From Rostratula benghalensis (lineage: Eukaryota; Chordata; Aves; Charadriiformes; Rostratulidae): a stretch of 64,000 nucleotides of DNA. This document shows positions 40,401-55,000 of this stretch, piece by piece. The notes under the pieces were generated by a model. The model had not been told where the DNA came from. It did not search any database and saw nothing but the letters and a program-made list of their open reading frames with translations. Numbering within the stretch: the stretch's first letter is position 1; every line of letters starts with the position of its first letter. The stretch is taken from the NCBI GenBank assembly GCA_013399305.1, contig VXAI01000028.1, forward strand, positions 3,849,575 to 3,913,574, in the 5' to 3' direction. Position numbers and translations under genes: made by a program.

Positions 40401-42205
40401 TTTGAAATGAGTTCTAAAGATGAAAAAAGGGATTTCAGGAACCAGACAAACCACAGAGTAATAAATTCAATATGAATATTAACAAGTATGAATGTGTATG
40501 TGTGTGTACAAATATATGTAGGTATTTGAGTTCAGAACAGAATATTATAAATGCAGAAGAAAAGAATTGTAACAAAAGGAGATATTCTACTGCACGTAGT
40601 CTGCACTGCAAACCTAAGTGGCCTCATTTTCTGGACTAGGTACTCATGAAATTTTTTCTAACTGTGAAGGATACAGTTCTAATCCACAACTCTCAGGCTA
40701 AATTGTTCTGTTGCTCTGACAACATACTGCTCCTGTTCTCAGACACATTTTTGTCACATTTGTGTGCCATACTTTTAATATCTTTTGAAGTTGATTTGGA
40801 ATAGACAGCAGAAGATTCAGAGGTTAGTTGGGTCACCTTTTATTCTTTGCGAGAATGGTTTTGCCAGTGCCTGTGATCTTTGTGTAATTATCAGGACACA
40901 AAAGCTGAGAGTAGAGACTGGCAGACGCAGAGGAGGGGTGGGTAGGAGGCACAGAGGAGGTGAATCTGGAATTCCTCCCCATCTTTTTATGCCAGAGGGA
41001 ACCAGACAGGGAAGCTGGCTGGAGGACAGGCTGTTATCAACTCTCATGATTTTGAGGGTTGCATAATATTTTTTAAATGTAAAGACAAAGCTTTGTGACT
41101 CATACTGTTGCAGAAGACTGAGTGATCTTTTGAAAGCTAAAAAAGGGCAGCATCTCCCAGTAGGATGGAGCATGATCAAATAACTCCAACAGAGGACAGG
41201 TATCTGGATATCTTCTCTTAGGTTTAACCACTCCGCTTCCTCTTTTGTCTCCCAGCAGCAAAGCATAACCTCCTTTTCCAAGCCACTCGAGGCTTAAAGT
41301 CCTATTGTGCAATGCCTACAGGAGGCCTGAGCATTGTAGAAGAGAGATCACTGAACGATTTAAAGCTAAAGTAAATCTAGACAGATGGGCAGCTGACAAG
41401 AATAAAGACACACAAATGCTTCGGCACATGGAAAAGAGTTTTAAACAATAATCATTCTCTTTCACCTTAGAATGGCATTCAAAACACTCTATGTCAGTGC
41501 AAAGGGATCTCCATGCAAACATGGAACACAGGTGATTGCAGGAACCTGGACAGCATGGCACCACCAGTTCTGAAACCCCTCTGCTATAACTAGTTACAGC
41601 AGGTATTTAAGATAAACTGCTAAAAGTGAACAAGGTGGACTGTGGAGCTACAGTGATGCAAATTAGGCAAATATTTAGTACCATCTCTGTGCTTGTTAAG
41701 TCCTGCTGCTTCCTCTGCTGCTCTGTGTATGTCAATGAATGACTTTGGCCCCTTTATATTTTTCACAAGCCAACTTTAAATCACAATTAATAAAGGCATC
41801 TGGTTCTTTCAAACATTTCATTTTACTCATAGGAGGCAGATATGACATGCTATCCTTTCCAATCGCTGCTTGGAGATTTTCTCAGATGAAAGAATGGGAA
41901 GAGAAAACACTGCCTAATCAAATTTCTCCTGTAATCTTAGCTCTCGGGGATCTTTGTTCAGCAATGTGTAACTGTCATTTTAGCCTATAAGAAACAGACA
42001 TTTTCCTCCACCATGGAGTGGCTAGAGGCACCTGCGATACGACACATCAGACAGAAACCTGAGCCATAAAACCCCACATCAATTTATACTGTAACATAAC
42101 ATATAACTGTAACATAATAATGTAGGTGCATTAGAAATCCCCATCTGACGGATCTACAAATACTCATGCTGCTTTCATTTCACACCCTACCGCCAGTCTG
42201 TAGGG
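34461..42205. other. Gene-free stretch upstream of the BDH1-like promoter
   Basis: No exon with domain similarity, no CpG island and no clear transposon is visible. Open frames of 60-150 codons occur on both strands, for example 35255-35707 minus and 40817-41281 minus. They have no recognisable motif and no supporting splice or promoter signals. Confidence 0.5.
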
Positions 42206-42229
42206 ACTAACCTGCGCGGAAGCCTGTTT

Positions 42230-43060
42230 GTCAGAGAGGCTGAAGTGCCCGCGGCCACTTCAGTACTGCATTTCGGCAAAAGCCACCCCCACTTTGGCCG
42301 CACAGACCCAGCTGACAGCGACCCCCCTTCCCACCCAACCCCATCCTCCGCGCCGGGGGGGAGAGACCCCTACCACCCTCATCCTTCACCAAGGTGCCCG
42401 GCCCCCCCTCTCCTCCCGCTGGGAGGACCCGGGGATCGGCGAGGTGAAGGCGGTGCCTGGCCAGGGGAGGGGATGGCGGGGTGGGCAGGGAGATCCCCGC
42501 GGCCTCCCCCTCTGCCATACGGCGCGGCGGCGGTGCCGGTGCCGGTGCCGGCAGCATGTGTGCCGCGACCCTTCTCCTCCCCTTCCTTCTCCTCCTCTTC
42601 CTCCTGCTGTCCCGGCTGTGGCGGCGCGGGGCGGCGGCGCTGGAGCCGGCCGGGCGGGCCGTGCTCATCACCGGCTGCGACAGCGGCTTCGGGCACCTGC
42701 TGGCGCTCCGCCTCCACCGCCTGGGCTTCACCGTCTTCGCCGGCTGCCTCTGCCCCGCCGGCGACGGGGCCCGGCGCCTGAAGCGGGAGGCGGCGGCCGG
42801 CACCGGCCGCCTGCGCGTCCTGCAGCTGGATGTCACCCGCGCCCGCGACGTCCTGGCCGCCAAGGAGCTGGTGCTCAGCCACCTGCCCGAGAGAGGTGAG
42901 GCCACCCTTGGGACCGGCCGGTGGGGGGATAGGGGCGGCGGGGTGAGCTCCGCGCTCGGCTGCCGGCCGGGAGCCGCCCCCGCCAGCGGAGCCCGCAGGA
43001 CCGGCGGGCACGGATCCCCCAAACGGGGCTTGGAAGGGGCTGCCGACAAGGGACAGCCGG
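42230..43060 (+). promoter_or_regulatory. CpG-island promoter of the BDH1-like gene
   Basis: GC and CpG density are very high compared with both flanks. The island covers the 5' UTR and first coding exon and continues into intron 1. GC-box-like elements occur (for example GGGATGGCGGGGTGGGCAGG at 42470-42489) and there is no TATA box, which is usual for broad promoters. Three GGTGCC units lie immediately before the ATG (about 42534-42551). The start site itself cannot be placed from sequence. Confidence 0.85.
42556..42895 (+). CDS. BDH1-like: BDH1-like gene, coding exon 1
   Basis: It encodes residues 1-113 and the first base of codon 114: the membrane anchor, first beta-alpha-beta of the Rossmann fold with the full TGCDSGFG motif, and the LQLDVT strand. 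The donor is GAGAG then gtgagg at 42896. The exon is far richer in GC than exons 2-4 because it lies in the CpG island. Confidence 0.9.
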
Positions 43061-46000
43061 ACTGTCACACGACTTGTGACTAGGGAATGCCGTCACTGAT
43101 GATGCTAATTGCAATTACCGCTCTCAGGGATAACGACAGTGCTTTATGTTAAAAGGTGTGCTGGGTTAAGCAACACACAAACTGGGGCCTATTCAGAGGT
43201 GCCGACAGTGGAAAGTGGGTGCGTTCTTCAGCATGCCCATGGGTGATTGTCACCTTTCTGCCACCAGAAGAACTCAATGTGGGGGGTCCCGGCATCCCTC
43301 CTCAGGTATCAGACAGGAGGAAACTTCAGGGAAAGTGGAGAAGAACAAGTGTGCACTGGAGGCAGTGGGAAGGTGAGGTACTTCGGGGCATGGCTTGCAA
43401 AAGTAAGAACAGCTACAGGAAATGCAGAGAGAGCAGCTGCCACCCCATACCGAACCAGCTGCTGCTTGGTACAACTGGAGGTCTGGCAAGCTAGTCCCTG
43501 GAAGGGTCACTTACAAGGAAACCCATCAATTATACTGGGGGATACCCCTGCTGCAGAGCTGGCTTAGGCTCAGAATTACAAACAGTTCCTGCTCACACAA
43601 GGAACATAAGTGGAGAATAAAGCAGGCATAAAGATAATGAAATGCAAGGCCTCTGCCTGCCTGGTTCATCAGCACCTTAGGAAGGGGGTGAAACAAGAAA
43701 TGAAGAAAGAAGAAGCCTAGATGCTGCTCATTAAGTACATGTATTTATGGTTGATCGTGACCTTATCTCATTAAGAGGCAGAGCCTTCCCCTCTCAGGCT
43801 CTTTCCCAAGCTGCAGAGACAACACAGATGACTCACAAAAGCCCTTAGAGGCTCGATGGGGACTGGGTCACCTGAAAGTCTGGATTACCGATAATTTATC
43901 CTATAATTCTGGCAGCTTAAGCGATGGTTGTGTTCATGCTGTCATGTAGACTTTCTAGTCTACAGTTCAGCACTAACTTGTCGGTTGTCTTTGCTGCGCA
44001 GGGGCACGTGGACATGCCTGCAGATCAAGGCAAATCCCACTAGAGACATCAGGGATGGTTGGAGGGGCCAGGAATGACACTTTGAGCCCAGCTGGTGTTG
44101 AACTGCCATAGGCAGTGGACACCACAGACAGTTACACCCTTAATACGGGGCTGGGCATGCACAGGCGCAGCACGCATTGGAGGAAACCTTTTTCCGTTGT
44201 CGGTCAGCTCTTCTGCTACAGCATTTTGAGGGTACACCGTAAAAGGCAGAAAAGAAAATGTAGCTTTATAGGTCCAGATAGCACGCATGCCATTTGGGAA
44301 AACTCCCAATTATCATTTGATCTTCCTCCTAAGTTTATTAAACAAAAAGGAGCAAAGGGGTTATTCTAATGCCTGATATTAATGGAGTGAATGCCACAAG
44401 CCTTCTTCATAATTTATAAAATATAGGGGTAAAAACGCTTTTATCTCAAATGTAACAAAACTGTGAAGATGCTCTACTTACATAGAGTCTTTAGAAAAAA
44501 GACTTCAGTAGAAGTGTTCTTTCTTGGCATTCTGAAAATAGATGTGTTGTTTTCTTTGGTATTTCAACTTTATAAAAATCATTTCAATTTAATGGTTTGC
44601 TCTCATATTAACTAATTTACTTGTTAAAGACAGGAGTTGTAATTTTCTTACATTTGGATCAACGATTGATTTTAGTGAAATTCTTTTTCATTAGGATAGA
44701 GAGTTCTGAACCATGGCATTTATGTTCTGAAAGTACCTAGAGGATTAGCAGAGTATGTGACTGCAGAGAGTATTCTATCTGCTACCTAAAGGGTGGGCAG
44801 CAAAGCATGGGCCTCGATGTTCCACCCGTTAAGGAAGTCTCCGTAGTGAAACCTTAGAACTTTTTCCCTAGTGGATCACAGACAGCAGCATTCATGGCCT
44901 ATAGCAGAGGACTAACCACACTGAAAGTCAAGTACATATCAGACACTGGTAATAAGGAGAGCAAAGAGCAGGTGGTCAGTCCAGTAGACTGTTTTAAATA
45001 AGCATCAGACAGATATAAAAATCTGCTGTTGTTTTTTGTGCAAACAGTTCAAACTGATGTAGGAATCCAGTGGATTGTGCTGAAAGGATATAGAGATCAT
45101 AGATGATCTTACTTAAAAGCTGTGAAAACATCCACCTTTAAAACAGTTACTGGCAGTGTTCTGTGTGTCTATTTTCACTTTTAAGTACTGCTGGGCAATT
45201 GTGTCTGTCTGCCTCTCCTTCCCCCTCTCTCAGAACAAGATCATTCTTTGTTCAGCAACTCCAGTAGAAATGAGAAGAGACATCTCTCTCTGGCATTCAC
45301 TAGGTGTTTGCTTAGGAACTGTTCCCTTGCTGCACTTTCTGCCACTTCCACTGTAATCAGCTTCACTCAGGTACTAAAGATGTAAAGTACATCACATCAG
45401 TGTGCTGGACTTCTAAATTCAGATCACTGAAACACTCTCGTATTATTCCAAAAATAGTCAGAAGGAAACCACTTCAGCAATCTCCAGATTTAATGGTAAG
45501 TGTACAAAAGCTATGGATTCCAAATTAAAACCTAAGAAGATGTACCAAAAGAGAGAGAAAACAGTCAAACAATGCTCATTTTTGCATGCTGTGTTTGAAC
45601 AGGTCAGAGTAAGTCCTGACAGAGATTAAATATTTATGATTACAGTGTCATCCTTTCCATGGACTGTGCATCTCAGGCAAGTATGACTTTCTGAATGGCA
45701 GCCATTGGCAGATATGCTCACTTCCAAATCATTTTAATCTGATGAATAAACCAAAATTTTGTCCTTTATCTTAAATCTTTTATTGTAGTTGATTAAAATA
45801 CATGTTTTCTCTCATTTGTTACATCCCTAAACACTATTTCCCCCCTTTCAAACTTGCAGAATGCTCTTATTTCTGCTTTTATTTCCACAAACCTGTTAAC
45901 CCGAATCAGCATTATGTACTCTTGTTCTAGATCTGATATATGGAAAAAGTAAGAGAATTTCTGTTCTGAAGAGTGTACAATCTAGAACACAGCACTCTCC

Positions 46001-49000
46001 AGACAAGAACGAACCTTGCCAATGAACAGGGGTTCAGAGGGCTCAAGTGCCTCCTGAATCTTTTTCTTTGGCAGATCTTAGTTGTTTCAAACCTACACCC
46101 GACTTGAGCAGGCTGCAGTTCTACATTGTAAATTTGCCTTATGAAAAACTCAACCAACTAATTGTGGACTCCACTGGATGTGAAGGTCACACTCTCCTAC
46201 TGACTTAGTTCACCACACAGACATGCAGCTAGCTGGAAGGGAGGGATATTAGTCCTACCTCCTACTCCAAAGTTATTAGATACTCTTCCCCGCTTACTTA
46301 AGATTTCCTGTTCATGGAGTCCACTTAGTAAGCCCATGGTACCATGTTTTAGCCCAGATGAAGATGATCAGAGGGATGGAGCTCCTCTCCTATGAAGACA
46401 AGCTTAGAGAGCTCAGATTGTTCAGCCTGGAGGAGGGAAGGCTCTGGGGAGACATAGCAGCCTTCCAGTATCTGAAGGCAGCCTACAGGAGAGCTGGAGA
46501 AGGCAGCCTACAGGAGAGCTGGAGAGGGACTCTTTATTAAGGACTGTAGCGATAGGACGAGGGGTAATGGTTTTAAATTTAAAGAGGGGAGATTAGATAC
46601 CTGAAAGAAGTTCTTTACAGTGAGGGTGGTGAGACACTGGAACAGGTTGCCTAGAGAAGTTGTGGATGCCCCATCCATGGGATGGTTCAAGGCCAGGCTG
46701 GATGGGGCTTTGAGCAACCTGGTCTAGTGGGAGGTGTCCCTGCCCATGGCAGGGGGGTTGGAACTTGATGATCTTTAAGTTGCCTTCCAACTCTAACCAT
46801 TCTGTGAATCAAATAGACTCATCCTCACAATGAAGACAACCACAGCGTAATACTCTGAGCAAAGGCAAGTATGCATCTGAAACTCAGGAGTCTCAACTGG
46901 CCTGTTACCACAAACACCCTGCATTGTCCCAGACAGATTGGCTTGATCCCTCTTTTCATTTATTAAGTAGGAATATGGTAAATCACACTCTCCTTCCTTT
47001 GGTTGGTTTCCTTAATTATTGGGCTGGAATCTTCCAGAAAAGTACCTGTCATTTTTGTATAGGCTCAGGTTTAGATGATAAACTCCAAAGACCAGTGATA
47101 CCAAGGACACATTTGAGTTTAGAAAATCTGGCCAAATTCAGATATTATCTGTGTGTAGGCACCTACATAGAAATGGCCTGATTTTCAGTAGGGTTTGCAA
47201 GCACGTGGCTTGATTGACTCAAATAGGAAGCGGACTTTTAAGAGTTTCTAGAAAAACATCAGGCATCTTTTAGGTTTAAGTATGGACTTTGCATATGTGC
47301 CTTTTCATCATCATGTCTTGAAGCAGAAAATATCTGGGAGGTTATGTGAGAGCTAGTTTTCTTCTTCTGAAAGCCTCACTAATCTTAAAGTGAGGTTTCT
47401 TAAAGTGATTCTTTAGATCCCCTACTATATCTCTTAATCTTTGTCCTCAGGATCCATTTTCCCAACTGAGAGATCAGTGAAAATCTCTTTGACATCCAGA
47501 TCTTCTTTCCAGTTCATTTATTTCCCACCTGCTGTAGCCCAGTCTAAGATCCCTCTTCCTAAAGAGTACTTAGACTGAGTTCTGTTTTGACAGTCTGAAT
47601 AATTTTCCCCTTCCATGTCAGACATCAGCTGCTTTCTCTTAATGTGTCTGTGCATGAACACTCTGAGGAAATGTGATTTCTTTCTCCTTCCTCTGTTTAG
47701 TTCTTTCTAATCCTTCTAGATTTCTATCTAAGGACTCTATTTCTCAGCTGCGATTGTCTAAGCAAACATACAGTATATTTTGTGTGCATGAATGTAGCTT
47801 GAATTTTTCCCAAAGACATTTCAGGAAAGGAAGATCAAACCAGATTCAAGTACCCTCAGTAGATAGCTGGACAGGTTGTTTCTTGGGAGGTAGGAAATTT
47901 TCTGAAAAAGTGGCATAAGGGGATAATGAAGTGTTTGTTATTTGGGTAGAATTTTGCAAATTGATTCAACTGACCAAAGTGCCAGGAACATTTGCGGAAA
48001 ATATCAGCACATTTCCCATTCACAAATGCCAAAATGTTCTAAGAAACAGTATGTTTCACTTGAGGGCAAACAAAATGTTTTGAGCTGACCCTGGACAAAA
48101 TCTCTTTTTATACTTTACTTAATCTTCCCTTCAGAAAAATCCTGTTTCAGCTTAACTGAAGCCACTTTTTCTCCTCTTGACTTTTGATTTGGCCACTGCA
48201 CCGAAAGAAGGAGCTGTTATTCTGTGAACTCTGCCTATTTATACATACGCAGAGGCTGCCTTCACTGCTAACCACCTGGAGGCTTTGAAGTGCATGAGGG
48301 AAAGCTGGCAAAGAGCTGGAGATAAAACTTAAGCCCTGCAAACTAAATTCTGCATTTCAGAGTTTAGAGAAAGAAGGAAAAAATGAATTGTTTTCAGTTT
48401 AATGGCCGTATGTCTGAAGCTCTAATGAACTCAGGAGTGTGGGGAGTAAGAGTTCTTGCTGTGCTGTGCAAGATGCAGTGACAGAAGCAAAATGACTTCT
48501 TTTTTTTAATTAGAAAAGGTAAAGCTGAAAAGAAGCTGACAAGATCAGGGGACAGCTTTTACAGCAATGCCAGGCTTTAGTTTGTGTTATGTTAGAGTTA
48601 GGTTATGTAAAAATAAACCTGAGTACAGAGACCTCCAGCCTTAAGTAGAGACAGATGGGGTGTGCAGCTACTCAGTCCATTTGTGGATCAGATCACATGC
48701 AAGTACAAAAATGTTAATAATTAGCTTTTACAGAGGAGTCTCTAATCCATTGCTGTTGAAGTGTTTTACAAGGAGGTCAATCTCATGGGGCTAGTTCCAT
48801 TTTAAGAAGGACTAATAAAGCCACAGAATGATGGAAAGGCCTGGAACAACACAGCAATGGCAGGAGAAAGAAGGAAGTTGAGGGTGCCCGATTCCAGTGG
48901 CCAATTTTTTGGTTCATTTTCTCTCCCCCCTCCACTAACATTTGGGGCAGTAGAAAAGAGGTGAGTACACAGGAAACTGCTGCATTACTAGGACAGCAGT

Positions 49001-52000
49001 CAGTCTGTATCTAAAGTTATGAGAGAGTTCCAGTGTTGAGGATTGCTGCGTGGCAGACAGCTGAATAACAATTTATTCTCTTTGGAGAACAGTTATCTAT
49101 GTGCTAAATTCCTGATTTTGAGTGTTTTGCTCTGCACAATCATTGAAAGAACTGTGTCTATTTCTCTGTTTACATACCAATTTCATTCCATAGTATCAGA
49201 TTACTGGTCAGAATAAAAGTAGTATATATATGTTAGGAAAGCTTACAGAGGTCTGCTTTACAAACTAATTGAAACAATTTTGAAAATTGCCTTTCAGCTT
49301 TACCTATTGTTGTGAATAAAATCCTGTATTCATAGCTCTTGTCGGGACACTGGAAGGACCAAGATACCATGAAATCATGGCAATAGCTTTGTCAAAGAAG
49401 AACAGAAAGAGTTCAGCCCAAGGCTTTCTGCAGCACCTTCACCAGGGTGACCAAAGGTCCCCTGAGAATATCTTTGCCACCACGGGTACAGGAGGCTGCA
49501 ATTGGGTGCCTTAGAGCCTGTGTCCGGAGGAAGGGAGAGAGGCACTGTTACCCACTCTGCCCCATCAGAAACCTAGGCTTGGAGATCCTGTAGAAGGTGC
49601 AACAAAACAATCATTTGCCTCAGACACATAAAAGAATTCTTGAAAAAGAAAAAAAAAAAAAATCTTAAGCAAAATTGTCAAGGCTGGTGGAACTAGGCTG
49701 CAAACTTAGCTATATCAGTGCATGTCGGGCTACCCTATGTACTTCTTGGTTACCCTGCTGGTCACCCTAGAAATATTCTTAGTCAGGATTTGAGGACGGG
49801 AACGGAAACTGTTTCAAAAGCACTGTGTCACTCAGTGCTTTACTGTACATCTACAGTATGTGCTATGAAGGCAAGAACAAGTCAGCATGTCAGCTCCAAG
49901 CTGTGAGCACTCTGCACGTCAATGAAAAAGCATTTCCAACAGCTGATGTTATTAGCACTGCACAGGGCTCACACAAAACGTTCTCTGGATTTGGGCTAAA
50001 GGCCTTGCACTTCCTAGCAGATAATTGTCTCAGAACAAGCATTGCTGCTGATAAATTTCTGCTTGTAAACACTGAGATCTCACTGCATTTCAAGGGGCTG
50101 AGCTCCTTAGCACCAATTGTTATGTGGGGAATAGAGTTGTCCAAGAGTACAACCGCCCCCCCAAACCGTAGTTACTGACCTTACTTTGTTACTTTACCCA
50201 ATGCTGTACCCCTTTACCGAATTCTGGCTGATTTCAAAGCTCAAATCCTGGAAAAGGAGCCAAGACTTAGGCTTCAAAATTAGCCAGGCACTTTTAAAAT
50301 ATTACCCCTTAGTCTGTAGACTGCTCAATATAATTTTTACAAAGCTGCTCATAGCACACAGCAGGATTAAAGTAATTAAAATATGGTACACTGCACTGGC
50401 AGTAAGATGTAGTCTCCCAGATCACATTCATAAATAACTTAAGATGACTATAAAATGAGCAATTATTAAATAGCACTGAGACTTACATAGTCCAGATAAT
50501 GACCACAATTACATTCCTTCATTAGACAAAACATGCCTGCATTTGTAAGTAGAAAAGACAAAAAGAACACAGCTAAAAAGTTGTTTCTGAGGGTTCAAAT
50601 CACTGGGGGTGTTTTGTCGCTTAACGGTGCTTGTTTTTCAGTGAAAGATGCTTGTTGAGATATTTTTCTTCCATAGGTTTCTGGGGGCTCGTCAACAATG
50701 CAGGAATATCAACATTTGGTGAGACAGGGTGGCTGTCTATGGAGAAATATGAAAAATTTGCAGATGTGAATCTCCTTGGGAGCATCAGGACAACCCTGGC
50801 ATTTCTTCCCCTTCTAAGGAAATACAAGGGTAATGCTAATCCACTGTTATTTAGAGTTGTAGAATAATTAGCTTACTATAATCAGGGTAATGTAGCATCT
50901 ATAAAAGAACCCTTAATTGTCTTTCATTGAACTGAAATGACAGCCTCCTTCTGTGTAGCCTGAAAGAGCAACTTGATCCTGAAAAGAGGGTAAAGTCATA
51001 AGGGAAAAAACACCCTTAAAGATTCTCTTGTTACAATACATAGAAAAAAAAGTATTTACAAATAATGAATTCTCTTAGTGTTTGACTCAAAACAGAAAGA
51101 AAAATGCTAATGGTACATCACGAAGCACTGACAAACAGAAAATATGAAGATGCTTAACTTTATTATTTATGCTTTACTATTTTACTGTTTGGCAATTAGG
51201 ATGGAAGGATTAGGAGGAAGAATAACCCTTCAGAGGTGAACTAGAGACATCTTCCAGTTCCAGGCCTAGCAAGATCCCCTCTATGGCCTTGGGCAGAACA
51301 TTTCAAGTATGTGAAAGAGTGCTGTACAGAGATGCATGGGTATCCAATGGGATAAACACATTTGCATGAACGTCCATATGCATGGGCTTTATCCTTTCTG
51401 CTGAGAAGGAATGGTTCAAACAGCCCTCTACAGCATGGCAGCATGTCTCAACTGCTTAGCAGTTTGTTCCCCACTTGTCCCCATCCCTGTTTGGGAAAGA
51501 AAGACACCCTTTTCCTTAGTCTCCGTTTTGCTTAGCTTGTCTATTTAAGTTGTAAGCTCTCTAAGGTGAGGATTTGTTCTGTGTGCGTACAGCATCAAGC
51601 ACACTAAGGGTTAGGTTTCATCCAGAAGCCCCAGATGCCACTCTTCCACAAAGTGTTGGTAAGATAAAAGCATCCCCTTTTTGGCTACTCTGCTGCTTTC
51701 TGCTTGGTTGCTTTTGGTTGATGGTATTCTGGCGCGAGAAAAAACTTTAAATATGACCAGCTAGGTATGTTTTTGTAAAAGAATGTGCTATTGCATATAC
51801 CAAATGAGTGTGTCATGTAGCCATTACATGGGGGAATATCACTTCTTTTCTGTGATGCTGATCCATGTGTCTGACTTCATGAACTGCAAGGGGTCACTTT
51901 GAAGTGAAAGGGACTGATTATGTGTGTAACATTAAGCACATGCACAAACTTTAGAAGATTTGAAACTGGATGGCTCCACATACATAGTACCTTATCTCAA

Positions 52001-55000
52001 AAGAGCCCTCTGTATCTGGCTCCTGGTTGTCAATGCCGCCTTTATTAACTGCATTTTCAAGTCCCATCTATGTAGGACTGGAGGCCAGGACACTTCTAGG
52101 AAGAATTTTAGGCTTCCTGTTTCTTTCCTTGCAGGAACAAGAGCTTATAGCTCATGTGTTTTGGGGCAGCAAATGACCTCTCCAAATAAAAAGCCTGAAT
52201 TATGGATGTCAGAGCATTCTCCTGGGAAAGCCTGGTTTCAGTTACCTTAGGCAAAGGGAGAAGTTAAATGAGGTGTCCCATATCCTGAGTGTGTGCTCCA
52301 AATCACTCAGCTACTGGACAGAGAAGGCAGCAGTCATCTTATCACCCAGTAGGAATGAGCTGACTTCCATTTCCAGATGAGCACCTGTTCCAAAAAAAAC
52401 TTCAGGATGATTAATACTTGTAAAGGGAGGTATTGTCCTCCAGCCTAGAATTAAGCTTCCTACTCCAAGAGGAGCAACATTTCCCCATATCCTTTCCAGA
52501 TGGCCAGGCCAGCTGATGAAGCATCTTGATCAGCAAGCTGGTAATTGTTCTGTTATTGTATGTAAGATTTTTTCCAGATGCTTTGTAGGAAGGCAGGGAA
52601 CCTAATTCAGAATGACAGATTTTACTGCATTCCCATGATGCCCTTTTGATATCCCACAAGCCTAAACCATTTAGTCAGACTGGGGCCCAGACATTATCTG
52701 CATCTGTAAAAGCAAAAGGAACGCAACTATGTTCTGTGTCTTGTTAGCAATGAGGCCATCTTCTCTCTCACCTCTGGTATTTATATATCCATACTCACAC
52801 ATTTCTTACCCTGTGGTATGACTATGTGATAGAAGTTTACAAGTAAATAGTGGAGATGAGCCACAGTGCAGGGCCACAAATCAGAAGTCTCTGCTATTTA
52901 ATGCACACCTGCACTTGGCAGGGGAAAAAAGCAGCACAGATCAGGGAAATCACAGCAAGGCAGTGTAAGGCTGCACACATTTTGTCCAGTCACATTTCTC
53001 TGATGAAGCTTATCACTACAGTCCATTTTTTACTTTATATGCACAGCTTATGGCTTATATGTAAGCCAGGTCCCAGTGTAGAGACCTCATTAGTGCAGAT
53101 AAAATGGTATTAGTAGTCATATATCCACTGCAGAGAAAATCATCTGCTCCTCTCCTCTGCCATCCTTCCATTACTAACATAGCCTTTTATCACTGTTTTT
53201 CAATCTAAAGTTTTTAGGGGACTGCTTTGTTTCCACTGCTTTCATCCTGTCTCAGAAGGAATAAGCAGCACATTGGGAATGTTACTCTTTGTCTAGTCCA
53301 GCATCTCTCCTTCCACTTAGATGGAAGGAAGATTTTTTTGTGAAGTCCTCTGCTTAACAGAGCTGAGTGCACTTTTGTGCTGGGACTGCACATTTACACA
53401 GCCCAGCTTTGGCATACAATGTAATACAACAGCATCCTGCTAAACACCACAGTATTAGTGGTTCAGAAGAGCCGGGTATGTGTATTCTGTGTTAAAGACT
53501 GAGAGTGAAGTTATTTGTGCTATTCTCTTTCCAGGACGCATTGTTTTCATGTCCAGCATTATTGCCTATTTTGCTCTGGGAAACGGCATTTATTCTATGA
53601 CCAAGGCAGCTATTGAAAAATTTTGTGATGCTCTAAGACTGGAAATGAAGAAGTTTGGTGTTCAGGTAAGTGATGTAACAAGCAGCTGTTGTGCGAAACT
53701 CCCTGCTGTTTCTAACGTTGATTTTCATATAAGAAGGAGAGAAGTTTCACCCCTGGAAGTTCCTACAGAGCTGAAATGTATATTTTTGCGAGGAAAAAAA
53801 GGCAAAGGGCTTGCACAATGTGACAGACAATGGCATGAGAGCAGAAATTTTGGCCAAGGGCACAAGAACAAGTGTATGGAAAATAATAAATAATCTTGTG
53901 CTAAGTAAGCTCCATGCATCCAACTAACAAAGATAAAGATCAGAGCTGAATTCATGGGTGCAGCTTCCTCTTGGAAGGAGGTGGGTTCTCTATGGCTAAT
54001 CAGTCAGCTGGAAGTCACGGAGAACAGCAGACCTGGGCTTGCAGTTCTGCGAAGCTGAGGGGTAGCCCATCATCTCTTTGTGTCAACAGTGCAACTTCCA
54101 CCCTTTTTCCATATCCTCTACAGTGGAGAAACTGTGGGTCAGGCCTGCCAGAGCAGTGCCATGCTCTGTGGAAAGCTCTTTAACAGTACCAGGTAACAGA
54201 AACTTTCTCTGGAGTCGCCACAGAAGCAACGAGTGCTGTGTGGCGAGAAGGAACCTACCTGAGGGGTTCTTTCTCTCTCTCCTCTCACAACATCTGTGCT
54301 TGAAAGCCCCTTCTTTTTCATGGGAACAGCTACACTGTAAGAGGCAATATTGTGCAGAATAATTGTTTTTATTCTCTTAACCTAAAAGGCTCTAAGAGTA
54401 CTCTTAGTGCCCTGTCTAAGCAACACTGATAGTGAAACCTAAAGCTTAGATGACTAAGTAGCTTCACAAGGCTTTTTCTTTGGAGTCACTCCACTGCTGA
54501 AAAACACTAAAAATCTTCCCTGAAGGACTTACATCAGTGTACTCTTTATGTACACAGATTTACAGCATTGTTCATAAACTTTGTGGCGGGAGAAATTACA
54601 GCTATGTATCTATTAACTACTCCTCTCAGATAAACATAAATGCTATAAAATGCAAGTGATTTTTATGTATCCTAATACCACACAGCATGATGAGGATTTG
54701 AACTGATTATCTGAGGATTATCTCAAATGCATGGCAAAGCTTAGTTTAACAGGTTAGCTACCCTGGTCGTTCTGAGATTTTTACTATTTCTCCACCCCCG
54801 GAATAGCCCCAGCACACAATACAGTGAGCCAGGCTGACAAGTATTTCCAGAATACCTGTGAGAGTTATTCTTCTGTTTCTCACTGCATGCAAGGCCCTGG
54901 CTGGCATCTGCCCCAGAACCTACCCTGCAGAGAGCTGGCAAAATACCCAGTCCCTCTCCCTGGAGGTCCCCTCCCCTGCTCTGCAGTTCCCTTTGCCCCT

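Larger units (their letters stand above)
42896..50676 (+). other. Intron 1 of the BDH1-like gene
   Basis: This is a phase 1 intron of about 7.8 kb. It starts in the CpG island and holds one CR1 copy (46357-46805). I see no further exon. The acceptor is ttcttccatag at 50676. Confidence 0.85.

Noticed and set aside
42228..43049. Long open frames on both strands across the CpG island (up to 272 codons, minus strand)
   Set aside because: They are made of P/R/A/G low-complexity sequence caused by high GC, and overlap the true exon 1, whose frame is fixed by the SDR motifs and the splice junction.
53666..53893. Reading frame continuing from exon 3 into intron 3 for 76 more codons
   Set aside because: The donor at 53666 is near consensus and the next exon restores the SDR PGN motif; the extra residues resemble nothing in the family.
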